NCBI GenBank assembly: GCA_023416855.1
Contig: JAEZGU010000099.1
Span: 1-5,491, forward strand
Direction: 5' to 3'
Origin: Bacillota bacterium
GTDB lineage: Bacteria; Bacillota; Clostridia; Tissierellales; Sedimentibacteraceae
DNA: 5,491 nucleotides
Shown: piece by piece, positions 1 through 5,491 of the stretch
Position numbering within the stretch: the stretch's first letter is position 1
How the letters are laid out: every line of letters starts with the position of its first letter
Made by a program: the position numbers and the translations under genes
The notes under the pieces: generated by a model
Databases searched by the model: none
Seen by the model: the letters and a program-made list of their open reading frames with translations, nothing else
What the model was told of the DNA's origin: nothing

Positions 1-1349
1 ACATCACCTACTCCAAGACCATCAACAAGAATATTACCGGATGGAACAGAACCGTTAATGCTAATTGATTTAGATGTTAGCTCTATAACATCGCCATTTT
101 TACCGATTATTGTATTTGCTTCCGGTATACCCATTTCCTCAGCAAGCTTTGCATGCTGCATCAAATGTCGGTATTCTCCATGAACAGGTATGAAAAACTT
201 TGGTTTTAAAAGTGAAAGCATCAGCTTTAATTCTTCTCTTCTGGCATGGCCTGAAACGTGTACTTGTGTAAGTGCATCATACAATACTGTTGCACCTTTT
301 TCATAAAGCATATTTATTACTCTTGAAACTGTTTTTTCATTTCCCGGTATTGGATTAGCAGATATTATAACTAAATCGCCTTTTTTTATCTGAATTTTTT
401 TATGGTCATTATTCGCCATTCTTGTAAGAGCAGACATTGGCTCTCCTTGGCTTCCCGTTGTCAATAAAACAACTTCATTATCCTTATAGTCCTTTAAATC
501 ATTTAAATGAATCAATGTACCCTCAGGTGCTTCCAAATATCCTAACTCCTGAGATACCTTAACGGCATTAATCATACTTTTGCCTGATATTGCAACCTTC
601 CTGTTATTAGCTACAGCAGCATTTATAACCTGTTGTAATCTATGAACATTTGATGCAAATGAAGCAACGATTATTCTTGATTCACAATTTTTAAAAACTT
701 CTAAGAATTTGTATCCTATTGTTCTTTCAGACTCTGTAAATCCAGATCTTTCAACATTAGTACTGTCTGACATGGCTAACAAAACGCCTTTTCTGCCAAA
801 TTCAGCTAATTTACCTAAATCAATAACTTCTTCATTTATAGGTGTATAATCAATTTTAAAGTCACCTGTATGCACAACCATACCAATTGGTGTGTCTATA
901 GCGAAAGACACTGCATCAGGTATACTGTGATTGCTTCTTATAAAAGTTACCTTAAAGCAACCTAAGTTTATAGTTTGACCTGCTTCAACTCTGTTTAGTG
1001 AAGCATCTTCTATTTTATGCTCTAACAATTTGTTTTCAACAAGTCCTAATGTTAACTTAGTTCCATAAATGGGAACGTTCATTTTCTTTAACAAATACGG
1101 TATTGAACCGATGTGATCCTCGTGACCATGTGTTAAACAAATTCCTTTTATTTTATCTTGATTCTTAATTAAATATGATATATCAGGTATTACAATATCT
1201 ATACCTAACATTTCATCTTCGGGAAATGACATACCGCAGTCAACAACCATAATATTGGTTCCATATTCTATGACTGTCATGTTTTTGCCGATTTCTCCAA
1301 GTCCTCCCAGTGGGATTATTTTAAGTTTGTGTTTCTTTTCTGTAGCCAT
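1..1349 (-). CDS. rnjA: Ribonuclease J (J1-like), 3' end outside the window
   Basis: Metallo-beta-lactamase/beta-CASP ribonuclease with 5'-3' exonuclease and endonuclease activity; in Firmicutes this family drives mRNA turnover and rRNA maturation in the cytoplasm. The first 449 codons are present; family members are about 555 residues, so roughly the last 100 (the C-terminal domain) fall beyond base 1. The N-terminus has the PLGGLGEIGKN signature (residues 13-23). The zinc-binding motif is THGHEDH with H74, H76, D78 and H79. H141 and the HTGDF aspartate D163 follow, then the beta-CASP motifs HVSGHA (H364, H368) and PVHGEYRHL (H390). All metal ligands are intact, and their numbering matches B. 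subtilis RNase J1 as I recall it, which favours an active J1-type enzyme over the degenerate J2 type. The ATG at 1347-1349 is preceded by AAGGAGA (1356-1362) with a 6-base spacer. The start lies inside the 3' end of the Fur-family gene (29-base overlap), so translation is probably coupled. Confidence 0.96.
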   Translation of the reverse strand, partial: MATEKKHKLKIIPLGGLGEIGKNMTVIEYGTNIMVVDCGMSFPEDEMLGIDIVIPDISYLIKNQDKIKGICLTHGHEDHIGSIPYLLKKMNVPIYGTKLTLGLVENKLLEHKIEDASLNRVEAGQTINLGCFKVTFIRSNHSIPDAVSFAIDTPIGMVVHTGDFKIDYTPINEEVIDLGKLAEFGRKGVLLAMSDSTNVERSGFTESERTIGYKFLEVFKNCESRIIVASFASNVHRLQQVINAAVANNRKVAISGKSMINAVKVSQELGYLEAPEGTLIHLNDLKDYKDNEVVLLTTGSQGEPMSALTRMANNDHKKIQIKKGDLVIISANPIPGNEKTVSRVINMLYEKGATVLYDALTQVHVSGHARREELKLMLSLLKPKFFIPVHGEYRHLMQHAKLAEEMGIPEANTIIGKNGDVIELTSKSISINGSVPSGNILVDGLGVGD

Positions 1350-1800
1350 TATCATTCTCCTTATTTCTACATTGGCTGCAGATACCGGTGAATTTAACTA
1401 CGTGATTTAATATTTCAAAATTGTATTGTTTTTCTATAATTTCTTCCAATGAGTTCATGAGATCTTCTTTGACCTCTATGATATTTCCGCATATTTTACA
1501 TACTAAATGATGATGCTGATGCACTTCGTTACTGTCTTCAGACATTATTTCGTATCTTGAACAGCCATCATCAAAGTTATGCTTATAAACTAAACCGATT
1601 TCTTCAAAAAGTTGAAGCGTTCTGTAAATTGTCGCAATTCCCATGTTAGGATTCTTATCCTTTATCAGGTCATAAACATCTTCAGTACTTAAATGCTTAT
1701 CCGCATGCTCCGTAAGAATTTCATATACCAAATTCCTTTGTAAGGTAGATTTATAACCGTTTTGGGCAAGAACATTCATTAAGTAATCTGACTTGTTCAT
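1321..1800 (-). CDS. fur: Fur-family metal-dependent transcriptional repressor
   Basis: DNA-binding repressor of the Fur/PerR/Zur family, 159 residues, cytoplasmic dimer. Residues 1-85 form the winged-helix domain, with the recognition-helix signature GIATIYRTL at 54-62 and the Fur-like stretch HNFDDG at 74-79. The C-terminal dimerisation domain has the structural zinc cysteines C101/C104 and C141/C144. The regulatory-site ligands of E. coli Fur (H33, E81, H88, H90, E101) align to H36, E84, H96, H98 and E109. Glutamate at E84 and E109, where PerR has aspartates, argues against PerR. A Fur-type iron sensor is most likely, although Zur or a manganese sensor cannot be excluded by sequence alone. 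The ATG at 1798-1800 follows a G-rich site (GGTGA, 1805-1809). It begins 18 bases after the DUF1292 stop, and its last codons overlap the RNase J gene in another frame. The 15-residue tail after C144 looks nonessential. Confidence 0.93.
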   Translation of the reverse strand: MNKSDYLMNVLAQNGYKSTLQRNLVYEILTEHADKHLSTEDVYDLIKDKNPNMGIATIYRTLQLFEEIGLVYKHNFDDGCSRYEIMSEDSNEVHQHHHLVCKICGNIIEVKEDLMNSLEEIIEKQYNFEILNHVVKFTGICSQCRNKENDNGYRKETQT

Positions 1801-1818
1801 AACTTCACCCCCAATGAT

Positions 1819-2064
1819 TTAAATTAAATCATCCGCAATTCCTTCATAAACTTCCATTACTTCTCTAATTTCTTCCTCATCTTCAACTTGAATTAACACT
1901 CCGTTACCGTCCTCTGATTCCTCAACATAATATATCATACCCTCTTCAGAGTCAATTTCGTGAAGAACCGCATACAAGGTGTCATCTAAATGAAAAGTTG
2001 CTTCTATAACTAACTTTTCAACTTTACCTTCTTCGTTAATTAATTCTATTATGTTGTCTTCCAT
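1819..2064 (-). CDS. DUF1292 family protein (YrzB-like, UPF0473)
   Basis: Small acidic protein of 81 residues with no assigned biochemical function. The family is recognised from its size, the opening ENIIEL-like segment, the central LDDTLYAVLHEID and IYYVEESEDG segments, and the glutamate-rich end EDEEEIREVMEVYE. Its position directly after ruvX is the hallmark location in Firmicutes. It has no signal peptide, membrane segment or cysteine. The ATG at 2062-2064 has a strong ribosome binding site, AAGGAG (2071-2076), which contains part of the ruvX stop codon; only 10 bases separate the two genes. The family assignment rests on sequence and context; the cellular role is unknown. Confidence 0.92.
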   Translation of the reverse strand: MEDNIIELINEEGKVEKLVIEATFHLDDTLYAVLHEIDSEEGMIYYVEESEDGNGVLIQVEDEEEIREVMEVYEGIADDLI

Positions 2065-2070
2065 AATTTA

Positions 2071-2076
2071 CTCCTT
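2071..2076 (-). promoter_or_regulatory. Ribosome binding site of the DUF1292 gene, overlapping the ruvX stop
   Basis: On the minus strand the site reads AAGGAG, 6 bases before the ATG. The ruvX TAA (2075-2077) shares bases with it, so ribosomes ending on ruvX stop directly on the next gene's loading site. Coupling is inferred from this geometry. Confidence 0.8.
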
Positions 2077-2488
2077 ACTTAGTCCTTTGCATATACCCTG
2101 ATAAAATATGAACTGCGGCTAATTTGTCTATTACTTCTTTTCTCTTTTTTCTTTTAACATCAGCATCTATCAACATTCTTTCAGATATTGATGTGGTAAA
2201 ACGCTCGTCTTCAAGCTCAATAGGTAAATCAACATGAGTTTTAAGTTTTTCTAAAAAGCTAAGGACCTTTTCTCCTTGAATGCCAACTGTTCCGTCAAGC
2301 ATTTTAGGAAGTCCTGCAACAATTTTAGTAACCTTATACTCATCGATTATCTTCTTAAGCTCATTAATATCGCTCTTTATATTTGTTCTTTTTATTGTTG
2401 TTACTCCTTGTGCAGTAATCATCAATAAATCACTGACAGCAACACCAATAGTTTTGTCGCCCACATCAAGACCCATCAATCTGTCCAT
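2075..2488 (-). CDS. ruvX: RuvX/YqgF-family RNase H-fold putative Holliday junction resolvase / pre-16S rRNA nuclease
   Basis: RNase H-fold protein of 137 residues. The family is annotated as a Holliday junction resolvase-like nuclease and, in E. coli YqgF, is linked to 16S rRNA 5'-end maturation; the activity here is inferred. The sequence shows MGLDVGDKTIGVAVSD at 5-20 with the first acidic residue D8. The glycine-rich KIVAGLPKMLDGTVG segment is at 55-69, the DERFTT motif at 94-99 (E95), and IDKLAAVHIL at 120-129 with the third acidic residue D121, so the catalytic triad looks complete. I chose the ATG at 2486-2488 over an in-frame ATG at 2554. The later start gives the family length (about 138 residues), places the MDRLMGLD opening at the N-terminus, and has a ribosome binding site. 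The 22 extra residues (MFYAVIVQV...) would lie over the reductase's ferredoxin cysteines and resemble nothing in the family. Confidence 0.95.
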   Translation of the reverse strand: MDRLMGLDVGDKTIGVAVSDLLMITAQGVTTIKRTNIKSDINELKKIIDEYKVTKIVAGLPKMLDGTVGIQGEKVLSFLEKLKTHVDLPIELEDERFTTSISERMLIDADVKRKKRKEVIDKLAAVHILSGYMQRTK

Positions 2489-2492
2489 AAAT

Positions 2493-2498
2493 ACCTCA
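2493..2498 (-). promoter_or_regulatory. Ribosome binding site of ruvX formed over the reductase stop codon
   Basis: The minus strand reads TGAGGT just before the ruvX ATG, with a 4-base spacer. The TGA is the stop codon of the aldo/keto reductase (2496-2498). Only 7 bases separate the two genes. The site decides the ruvX start and suggests that ruvX translation depends partly on ribosomes finishing the reductase. Confidence 0.7.
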
Positions 2499-3443
2499 TA
2501 CAATTTTGATAAAAAAATCCGTACATTCACCTGCACAATAACTGCATAAAACACATTTGTTCATGTCTACAACACATTTGCCATCAACAATTGTCAATGC
2601 GTTTTGACTGCACTTCAATGCGCATTTTCCGCAACCAATACACCACTCTTCAACTATTAGAGTGCGTTTTTGATTTCTGATTTTATTTTTTATATTTAAA
2701 TTTAACTCATTGTTTTCTAAATAACATATATTTGCATCAATTTCTTCAATTGTGCTCATACCTACTGCTATGGAGTCAATCTCATCTATTCCATTAACGA
2801 AATTAAATGATTCCTTCGCATCTGTTATAAGATGCCCGCCTCCATAAATTTTCATCGCCATAATAAATTTATTATGTTCTTTTGCCTTTTTTATTGCATC
2901 AAGCATATCGTTTATAGTACCATCTTGAATGCCAATGCCATTTTTATTAATTAGTGGAAATACAAACTCTATTTCCTTGAACTTTATAGAATCATTTACT
3001 GCCTGAACCCTGTGTGTTGATATACCGAAATGTTTAATAATACCTTGTTCTTTATATTTCATGAAGCGTTCAACTGCTTCATAATGACCTAAAAAGTTGT
3101 TGCCATTCTCTTGCTCATGTAGCATAAATACATCTAAATAATCTGTGTTTAGTTCCTTTAAAGCTTTATTGACACTATATTCTGCGGTATCCTTGTCGTA
3201 TGCATAACTTTTTGTAGCTATAGTTAGTTTATCCCTGTCTTTGTCTTTTATGAATTTTTTTAGTATGTTATAGTTGTCATAAAGCTCAGCTGTATCAAAA
3301 AAATTTATTCCTTTTTCATAAGCATAATTTAATAAATTTACTTTATTTTTAATAGAATCACAATTTTGCAAGTCACTCAATGATAAAGTTCCATAACATA
3401 ATTTTGATACATTTGGTTTTTCAAATAATTTTATATATTTCAT
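2496..3443 (-). CDS. Aldo/keto reductase with C-terminal 2x[4Fe-4S] ferredoxin domain
   Basis: Oxidoreductase of 315 residues combining a TIM-barrel aldo/keto reductase (about 1-250) with a ferredoxin-like tail (about 262-315). The aldo/keto reductase catalytic tetrad is visible: D50 and Y55 in FFDTAELYDNY, K78 in IATKS, and H109 in VFMLHEQE. KHFGIST at 137-143 is another family motif. The tail carries two cysteine clusters, C268-x2-C271-x2-C274-x3-C278 and C297-x2-C300-x2-C303-x3-C307, each sufficient for a 4Fe-4S cluster. The prolines that often follow the fourth cysteine are absent. Ferredoxin-tailed members of this family are common in anaerobes; NAD(P)H-linked reduction of a carbonyl with electron flow through the clusters is inferred, and the substrate is unknown. 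The ATG at 3441-3443 has only a weak ribosome binding site (GAGTGA, 3447-3452, 3-base spacer). There is no signal peptide. It follows the IreB gene after a hairpin and is coupled to ruvX. Confidence 0.93.
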   Translation of the reverse strand: MKYIKLFEKPNVSKLCYGTLSLSDLQNCDSIKNKVNLLNYAYEKGINFFDTAELYDNYNILKKFIKDKDRDKLTIATKSYAYDKDTAEYSVNKALKELNTDYLDVFMLHEQENGNNFLGHYEAVERFMKYKEQGIIKHFGISTHRVQAVNDSIKFKEIEFVFPLINKNGIGIQDGTINDMLDAIKKAKEHNKFIMAMKIYGGGHLITDAKESFNFVNGIDEIDSIAVGMSTIEEIDANICYLENNELNLNIKNKIRNQKRTLIVEEWCIGCGKCALKCSQNALTIVDGKCVVDMNKCVLCSYCAGECTDFFIKIV

Positions 3444-3472
3444 CTTTCACTCGCTTTTATTAGCTAAGTAAC

Positions 3473-3500
3473 AAAGCAGTATATGTATATATACTGCTTT
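3473..3500 (-). terminator. Perfect 12-bp hairpin after the IreB gene; weak terminator, attenuator or operator
   Basis: Arms at 3473-3484 (AAAGCAGTATAT) and 3489-3500 are exact reverse complements around a 4-base loop. The structure starts 3 bases past the IreB stop codon and ends 29 bases before the reductase ATG. On the minus strand it is followed by GTTACTT, so together with the arm's own three Ts the U-tract is poor, and the stem is mostly A/T. A partial terminator or an mRNA stabilising or processing hairpin fits. Because the DNA is a near-perfect palindrome, a protein-binding site is also possible. Confidence 0.5.
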
Positions 3501-3503
3501 ATA

Positions 3504-3767
3504 TTATAAGTCTATTACGTCTAAATAAACACTTAATAATTCTTCTAACAGTTCGTCTCTTTCTATTTTTCTTATTAAACTTCTTGCATTGTTATGATTA
3601 GTGATATAAGTCGGATCTCCGGATAAAATATATCCTATGAGCTGGTTGTTAGGATTGTATCCTTTTTCTTTCAATGACTCATAAACCTGAGATATAATTT
3701 CCCTTGCTTCATTTAGTGTTTCTAATTTGTAATCAAACTTTGCAGTATTATTTACATTACTATCCAT
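3504..3767 (-). CDS. ireB: IreB-family regulatory phosphoprotein (UPF0297, YrzL-like)
   Basis: Small helical cytoplasmic protein of 87 residues. In Enterococcus faecalis the homologue IreB is phosphorylated on N-terminal threonines by the PASTA kinase IreK and affects cephalosporin resistance; a similar role here is inferred. The family core is clear: SLKEKGYNPNNQLIGYILSG (31-50), the SGDPTYIT motif (49-56), and HNNARSLIRKIERDELLEEL (58-77). The N-terminal tail before the core has one threonine, T8, and one serine, S3, as candidate phosphosites. I chose the ATG at 3765-3767. A GTG at 3774-3776 would add three residues but lies inside the ribosome binding site GAGGTGG (3773-3779). The gene probably begins the transcript that continues into the reductase, ruvX, DUF1292, fur and RNase J genes. 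Confidence 0.95.
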   Translation of the reverse strand: MDSNVNNTAKFDYKLETLNEAREIISQVYESLKEKGYNPNNQLIGYILSGDPTYITNHNNARSLIRKIERDELLEELLSVYLDVIDL

Positions 3768-3772
3768 AAAAA

Positions 3773-3779
3773 CCACCTC
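3773..3779 (-). promoter_or_regulatory. Ribosome binding site of the IreB gene
   Basis: The minus strand reads GAGGTGG, 5 bases before the ATG at 3767. It contains an in-frame GTG, which should be read as part of the ribosome binding site and not as the start codon. Confidence 0.8.
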
Positions 3780-3806
3780 TTGTACTATATGTCTATTGTA
3801 CTATAT
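3780..3806 (+). repeat. 11-bp direct repeat across the IreB promoter
   Basis: TTGTACTATAT occurs exactly at 3780-3790 and 3796-3806, a period of 16 bases with a 5-base gap. The second copy overlaps the predicted -10 element and the first covers the predicted transcription start. A related TGTACTA lies inverted nearby (3833-3839, minus strand). The placement would suit a repressor operator, but the binding protein is unknown. Confidence 0.55.
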
Positions 3807-3823
3807 CAATTATATAAAATCAA
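3795..3823 (-). promoter_or_regulatory. Predicted sigma-A-type promoter for the IreB operon
   Basis: The minus strand has TTGATT (3818-3823) as a -35 candidate, then exactly 17 bases, then TACAAT (3795-3800) as a -10 candidate. These match the TTGACA and TATAAT consensus at 4 and 5 of 6 positions. Transcription would start near 3788, giving a leader of about 20 bases before the IreB ATG. The region is AT-rich, so chance matches are possible. Confidence 0.5.
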
Positions 3824-3854
3824 TGACAATTTTAGTACATATTAACAATGGATT

Positions 3855-3918
3855 GGCAGTTGATTAGCCATTGACTAACAATAGATTATCAAATTGCTTC
3901 AATTAATTATCAACTGCC
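3855..3918 (-). repeat. Inverted-repeat, cloverleaf-like element between alaS and ireB
   Basis: A perfect 10-bp outer stem pairs 3855-3864 (GGCAGTTGAT) with 3909-3918. Two smaller hairpins lie inside it. One is AATTG-CTT-CAATT at 3892-3904. The other pairs 3868-3873 with 3879-3884 over a 5-base loop, with one G-U pair in the minus-strand RNA. Together they would fold as a three-way junction about 11 bases past the alaS stop. No T-tract follows on the minus strand, so it is not a standard intrinsic terminator. It could be a small mobile-element remnant, a 3' UTR structure or chance in AT-rich DNA. Confidence 0.4.
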
Positions 3919-3928
3919 TTGCTATTGC

Positions 3929-5428
3929 TTATTTATTGCCTATCAATTGTCTTACAGCTTCAATTGCTTCATTTATTTTTTCAGGATTCTTACCGCCTGC
4001 CTGAGCAAAATCCGGTCTTCCTCCACCGCCTCCGCCTGTTATTGAAGCTGCTTCTTTAACTATATTTCCTGCATGAATTCCTTTTTGTACCAAATCCTTT
4101 GTAACAGATGAAACAAACAACACTTTATCACCAAGGTCAGAAGCCAATAAAATTGCACAGCTTTCATTTTTATCCTTGATTTTATCTGCAATTTCTCTCA
4201 ATGAATTAGCATCTTTACCTTTTAAACTAATAGCAAATAGCTTCACTTCATTAATTACTTCAAAATCATTAAGTATATTTCCTATATTTTGTTTAAGCAA
4301 TTCATTATTTAGCTTTTGAATTTCTTTATCTTTTTCTTTTAATTCTTTTCTTATAGCATTTGCTTTTCCTACACATTCATCTATTGATGCTTTTAAAGCA
4401 AATGACAACTCTTCTGTAACATTAGAAAGCTGATTCAAATAATTTATAGCAGCTCTTCCGGTGATTGCTTCTATTCTTCTAACTCCAGAAGCGATACTTC
4501 CTTCTGAAACTATTTTAAACATACCGATTTTAGCAGTTTCATCAATATGTGTTCCACCGCAAAGCTCCTTGCTGAAATCACCAACACTTACAACTCTTAC
4601 AACATCATCATATTTTTCATCAAATAACGCTGTCGCACCTGATTTTATTGCTTCATCAATATTTAATACATCTGTATTTACTGTATAATCAGAAAGAATA
4701 ACTTCGTTAACTCTTCTTTCAATTTCCTTTAATACTTCAGGAGTAACAGCTTCAAAATGAGTATAGTCAAATCTTAATCTGTCATGAGCAACCATAGAAC
4801 CTGCCTGATTAACATGTTCTCCAAGCATTTCCTTTAGAACCTTATGAAGTAAATGAGTAGAAGTATGGTTTTTAGCAGTATTTTTTCTCTGATCTGAATT
4901 AACTGTTGCAGTTACTTTATCCACTACAGATATACTTCCTTCTTTTATAGTTACTTCATGTAAGTGAATTATTTTATTAAATTTTTTAGTGTCAGTTACT
5001 AAAGCCTCTGATTCCTCAGTAACTATTTTTCCTGTATCTCCTAATTGTCCACCGCTTTCTGCATAGATAGGTGTTTTGTCAAGTACAATAGTTCCTGACT
5101 GACCTTCTGAAATAGTGTTTACTTGCTCACCATCAACAACAATAGCAATTACTTCACAAGTGTCAGATAAAGTAGTATAACCTAAAAATTCTGTCTTTGG
5201 TACATCTAAAACAAAGTCCTCATCTTTCCAGCCTGAACTTCCTGTTTTAGCTCTTGCTTCTCTTGCCATTTGTCTATGTTCATCCATTATGGTTTTAAAA
5301 GCCACTTTATCAAACTTAATATCATTTTCAGCTAAAATTTCTTCAGTTAATTCATATGGGAAACCGTATGTGTCATAAAGCTTAAACGCCACATTTCCAT
5401 CTAATATATCTTTGTTTTCTTCTTTCAA
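3929..5428 (-). CDS. alaS: Alanyl-tRNA synthetase, C-terminal part downstream of an internal stop
   Basis: AlaRS charges tRNA-Ala with alanine in the cytoplasm and edits mischarged Ser/Gly. This open stretch of 499 codons matches the later ~57% of the usual 870-890 residues. Residues 13-24 (VAFKLYDTYGFP) belong to the end of the catalytic/tRNA-recognition part. TPIYAESGGQLGDTG (119-133) and H188-x3-H192 open the editing domain, whose zinc site is completed by CGGTH (C290, H294). A lysine- and glutamate-rich helix (about 340-385) resembles the linker coiled coil. The C-Ala domain ends with a glycine run and RPDFAQAGGK (465-480). The only start available at its 5' end is a TTG (5426-5428) immediately after an in-frame TAA, with no convincing ribosome binding site. 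This is therefore probably the rest of an interrupted alaS and not an independent gene. Its own translation is uncertain, but the downstream sequence shows no further stop or frameshift. Confidence 0.9.
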   Translation of the reverse strand: MKEENKDILDGNVAFKLYDTYGFPYELTEEILAENDIKFDKVAFKTIMDEHRQMAREARAKTGSSGWKDEDFVLDVPKTEFLGYTTLSDTCEVIAIVVDGEQVNTISEGQSGTIVLDKTPIYAESGGQLGDTGKIVTEESEALVTDTKKFNKIIHLHEVTIKEGSISVVDKVTATVNSDQRKNTAKNHTSTHLLHKVLKEMLGEHVNQAGSMVAHDRLRFDYTHFEAVTPEVLKEIERRVNEVILSDYTVNTDVLNIDEAIKSGATALFDEKYDDVVRVVSVGDFSKELCGGTHIDETAKIGMFKIVSEGSIASGVRRIEAITGRAAINYLNQLSNVTEELSFALKASIDECVGKANAIRKELKEKDKEIQKLNNELLKQNIGNILNDFEVINEVKLFAISLKGKDANSLREIADKIKDKNESCAILLASDLGDKVLFVSSVTKDLVQKGIHAGNIVKEAASITGGGGGGRPDFAQAGGKNPEKINEAIEAVRQLIGNK

Positions 5429-5491
5429 TTAATGAATTTCTTTCATTAAAAGTTCAAGTCCCTGGTCGATTGTAATTTTAAATCTTTCTTC
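5429..5491 (-). pseudogene. alaS: alaS upstream segment ending at an in-frame TAA; continues beyond the window
   Basis: The last 20 codons before the TAA (5429-5431) read EERFKITIDQGLELLMKEIH. This is the AlaRS segment that normally runs straight into the LYDTYGFP region found in the same frame just after the stop. Homology is continuous across the TAA with no gap or shift, so one sense codon appears to have become a stop. It could be a nonsense mutation, a base-calling error or a recoded/reinitiated site. The N-terminal catalytic domain lies outside the window, so whether the rest of the gene is intact cannot be seen. Confidence 0.8.

Noticed and set aside
1321..1800. PerR peroxide sensor as the identity of the Fur-family gene
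   Set aside because: The two positions that are aspartate in PerR metal sites are glutamate here (E84, E109), as in Fur.
2280..2549. Plus-strand open frame of 89 codons
   Set aside because: It is antisense to ruvX, low-complexity hydrophobic in translation, and lacks a ribosome binding site or family resemblance.
2489..2554. Longer N-terminus for ruvX starting at an ATG at 2554
   Set aside because: The extra 22 residues overlap the reductase's ferredoxin coding region, lack family resemblance and have no ribosome binding site; the ATG at 2488 gives the family length and has one.
3473..3500. Strong intrinsic terminator ending the ireB transcript
   Set aside because: The stem is mostly A/T, the T-tract is broken by G and A, and I find no convincing new promoter before the reductase gene; only a weak or regulatory role is supported.
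3774..3776. GTG start for the IreB gene, adding three residues
   Set aside because: The GTG is inside the GAGGTGG ribosome binding site that serves the ATG at 3767.
4461..4688. Plus-strand open frame of 75 codons
   Set aside because: It is antisense to the AlaRS editing-domain coding region and reads as a compositional shadow of it.
5429..5431. TAA reassigned as a sense codon in this organism
   Set aside because: TAA ends the Fur, DUF1292, ruvX, IreB and AlaRS genes at family-typical lengths here, so it works as a stop.

Overview
The window is AT-rich and every supported gene lies on the minus strand. Gene content and order point to a low-GC Firmicute, most likely an anaerobic member of the Clostridia/Tissierellia. 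The indicators are alaS, an IreB/UPF0297 gene, ruvX, a DUF1292 gene, a Fur-family regulator and an RNase J gene in a row, plus a ferredoxin-tailed aldo/keto reductase. The assignment to a lineage is inference from family distribution and base composition; the species cannot be named from this sequence.

Layout in the direction of transcription (high to low coordinates). (1) 5491-3929 holds the 3' part of alaS, cut by the window edge. It carries an in-frame TAA at 5429-5431 inside otherwise uninterrupted AlaRS homology. (2) 3928-3768 is a 161-base intergenic region with a cloverleaf-like set of inverted repeats, a probable promoter and an 11-bp direct repeat overlapping that promoter. (3) 3767-3504 is the IreB-family gene. 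(4) A perfect 12-bp hairpin follows at 3473-3500. (5) 3443-2496 is an aldo/keto reductase with two C-terminal 4Fe-4S motifs. (6) 2488-2075 is ruvX, 2064-1819 a DUF1292 gene, 1800-1321 a Fur-family regulator, and 1349-1 an RNase J gene whose C-terminal end lies outside the window.

From the reductase onward the genes are packed tightly. The reductase stop sits in the ruvX ribosome binding site, the ruvX stop sits in the DUF1292 ribosome binding site, and the Fur gene overlaps the RNase J gene by 29 bases. This looks like one translationally coupled transcript, probably started upstream of the IreB gene. It joins a kinase-target regulator (IreB), a redox enzyme, a nuclease-fold RNA/DNA factor (RuvX), a metal-responsive repressor (Fur) and a major mRNA-decay enzyme (RNase J).

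Most of this is a familiar Firmicute housekeeping cluster. The points that deserve attention are the internal stop in alaS, the reductase sitting between ireB and ruvX, and the structured non-coding stretches either side of ireB. I see no CRISPR array, tRNA, rRNA, transposase or phage gene.
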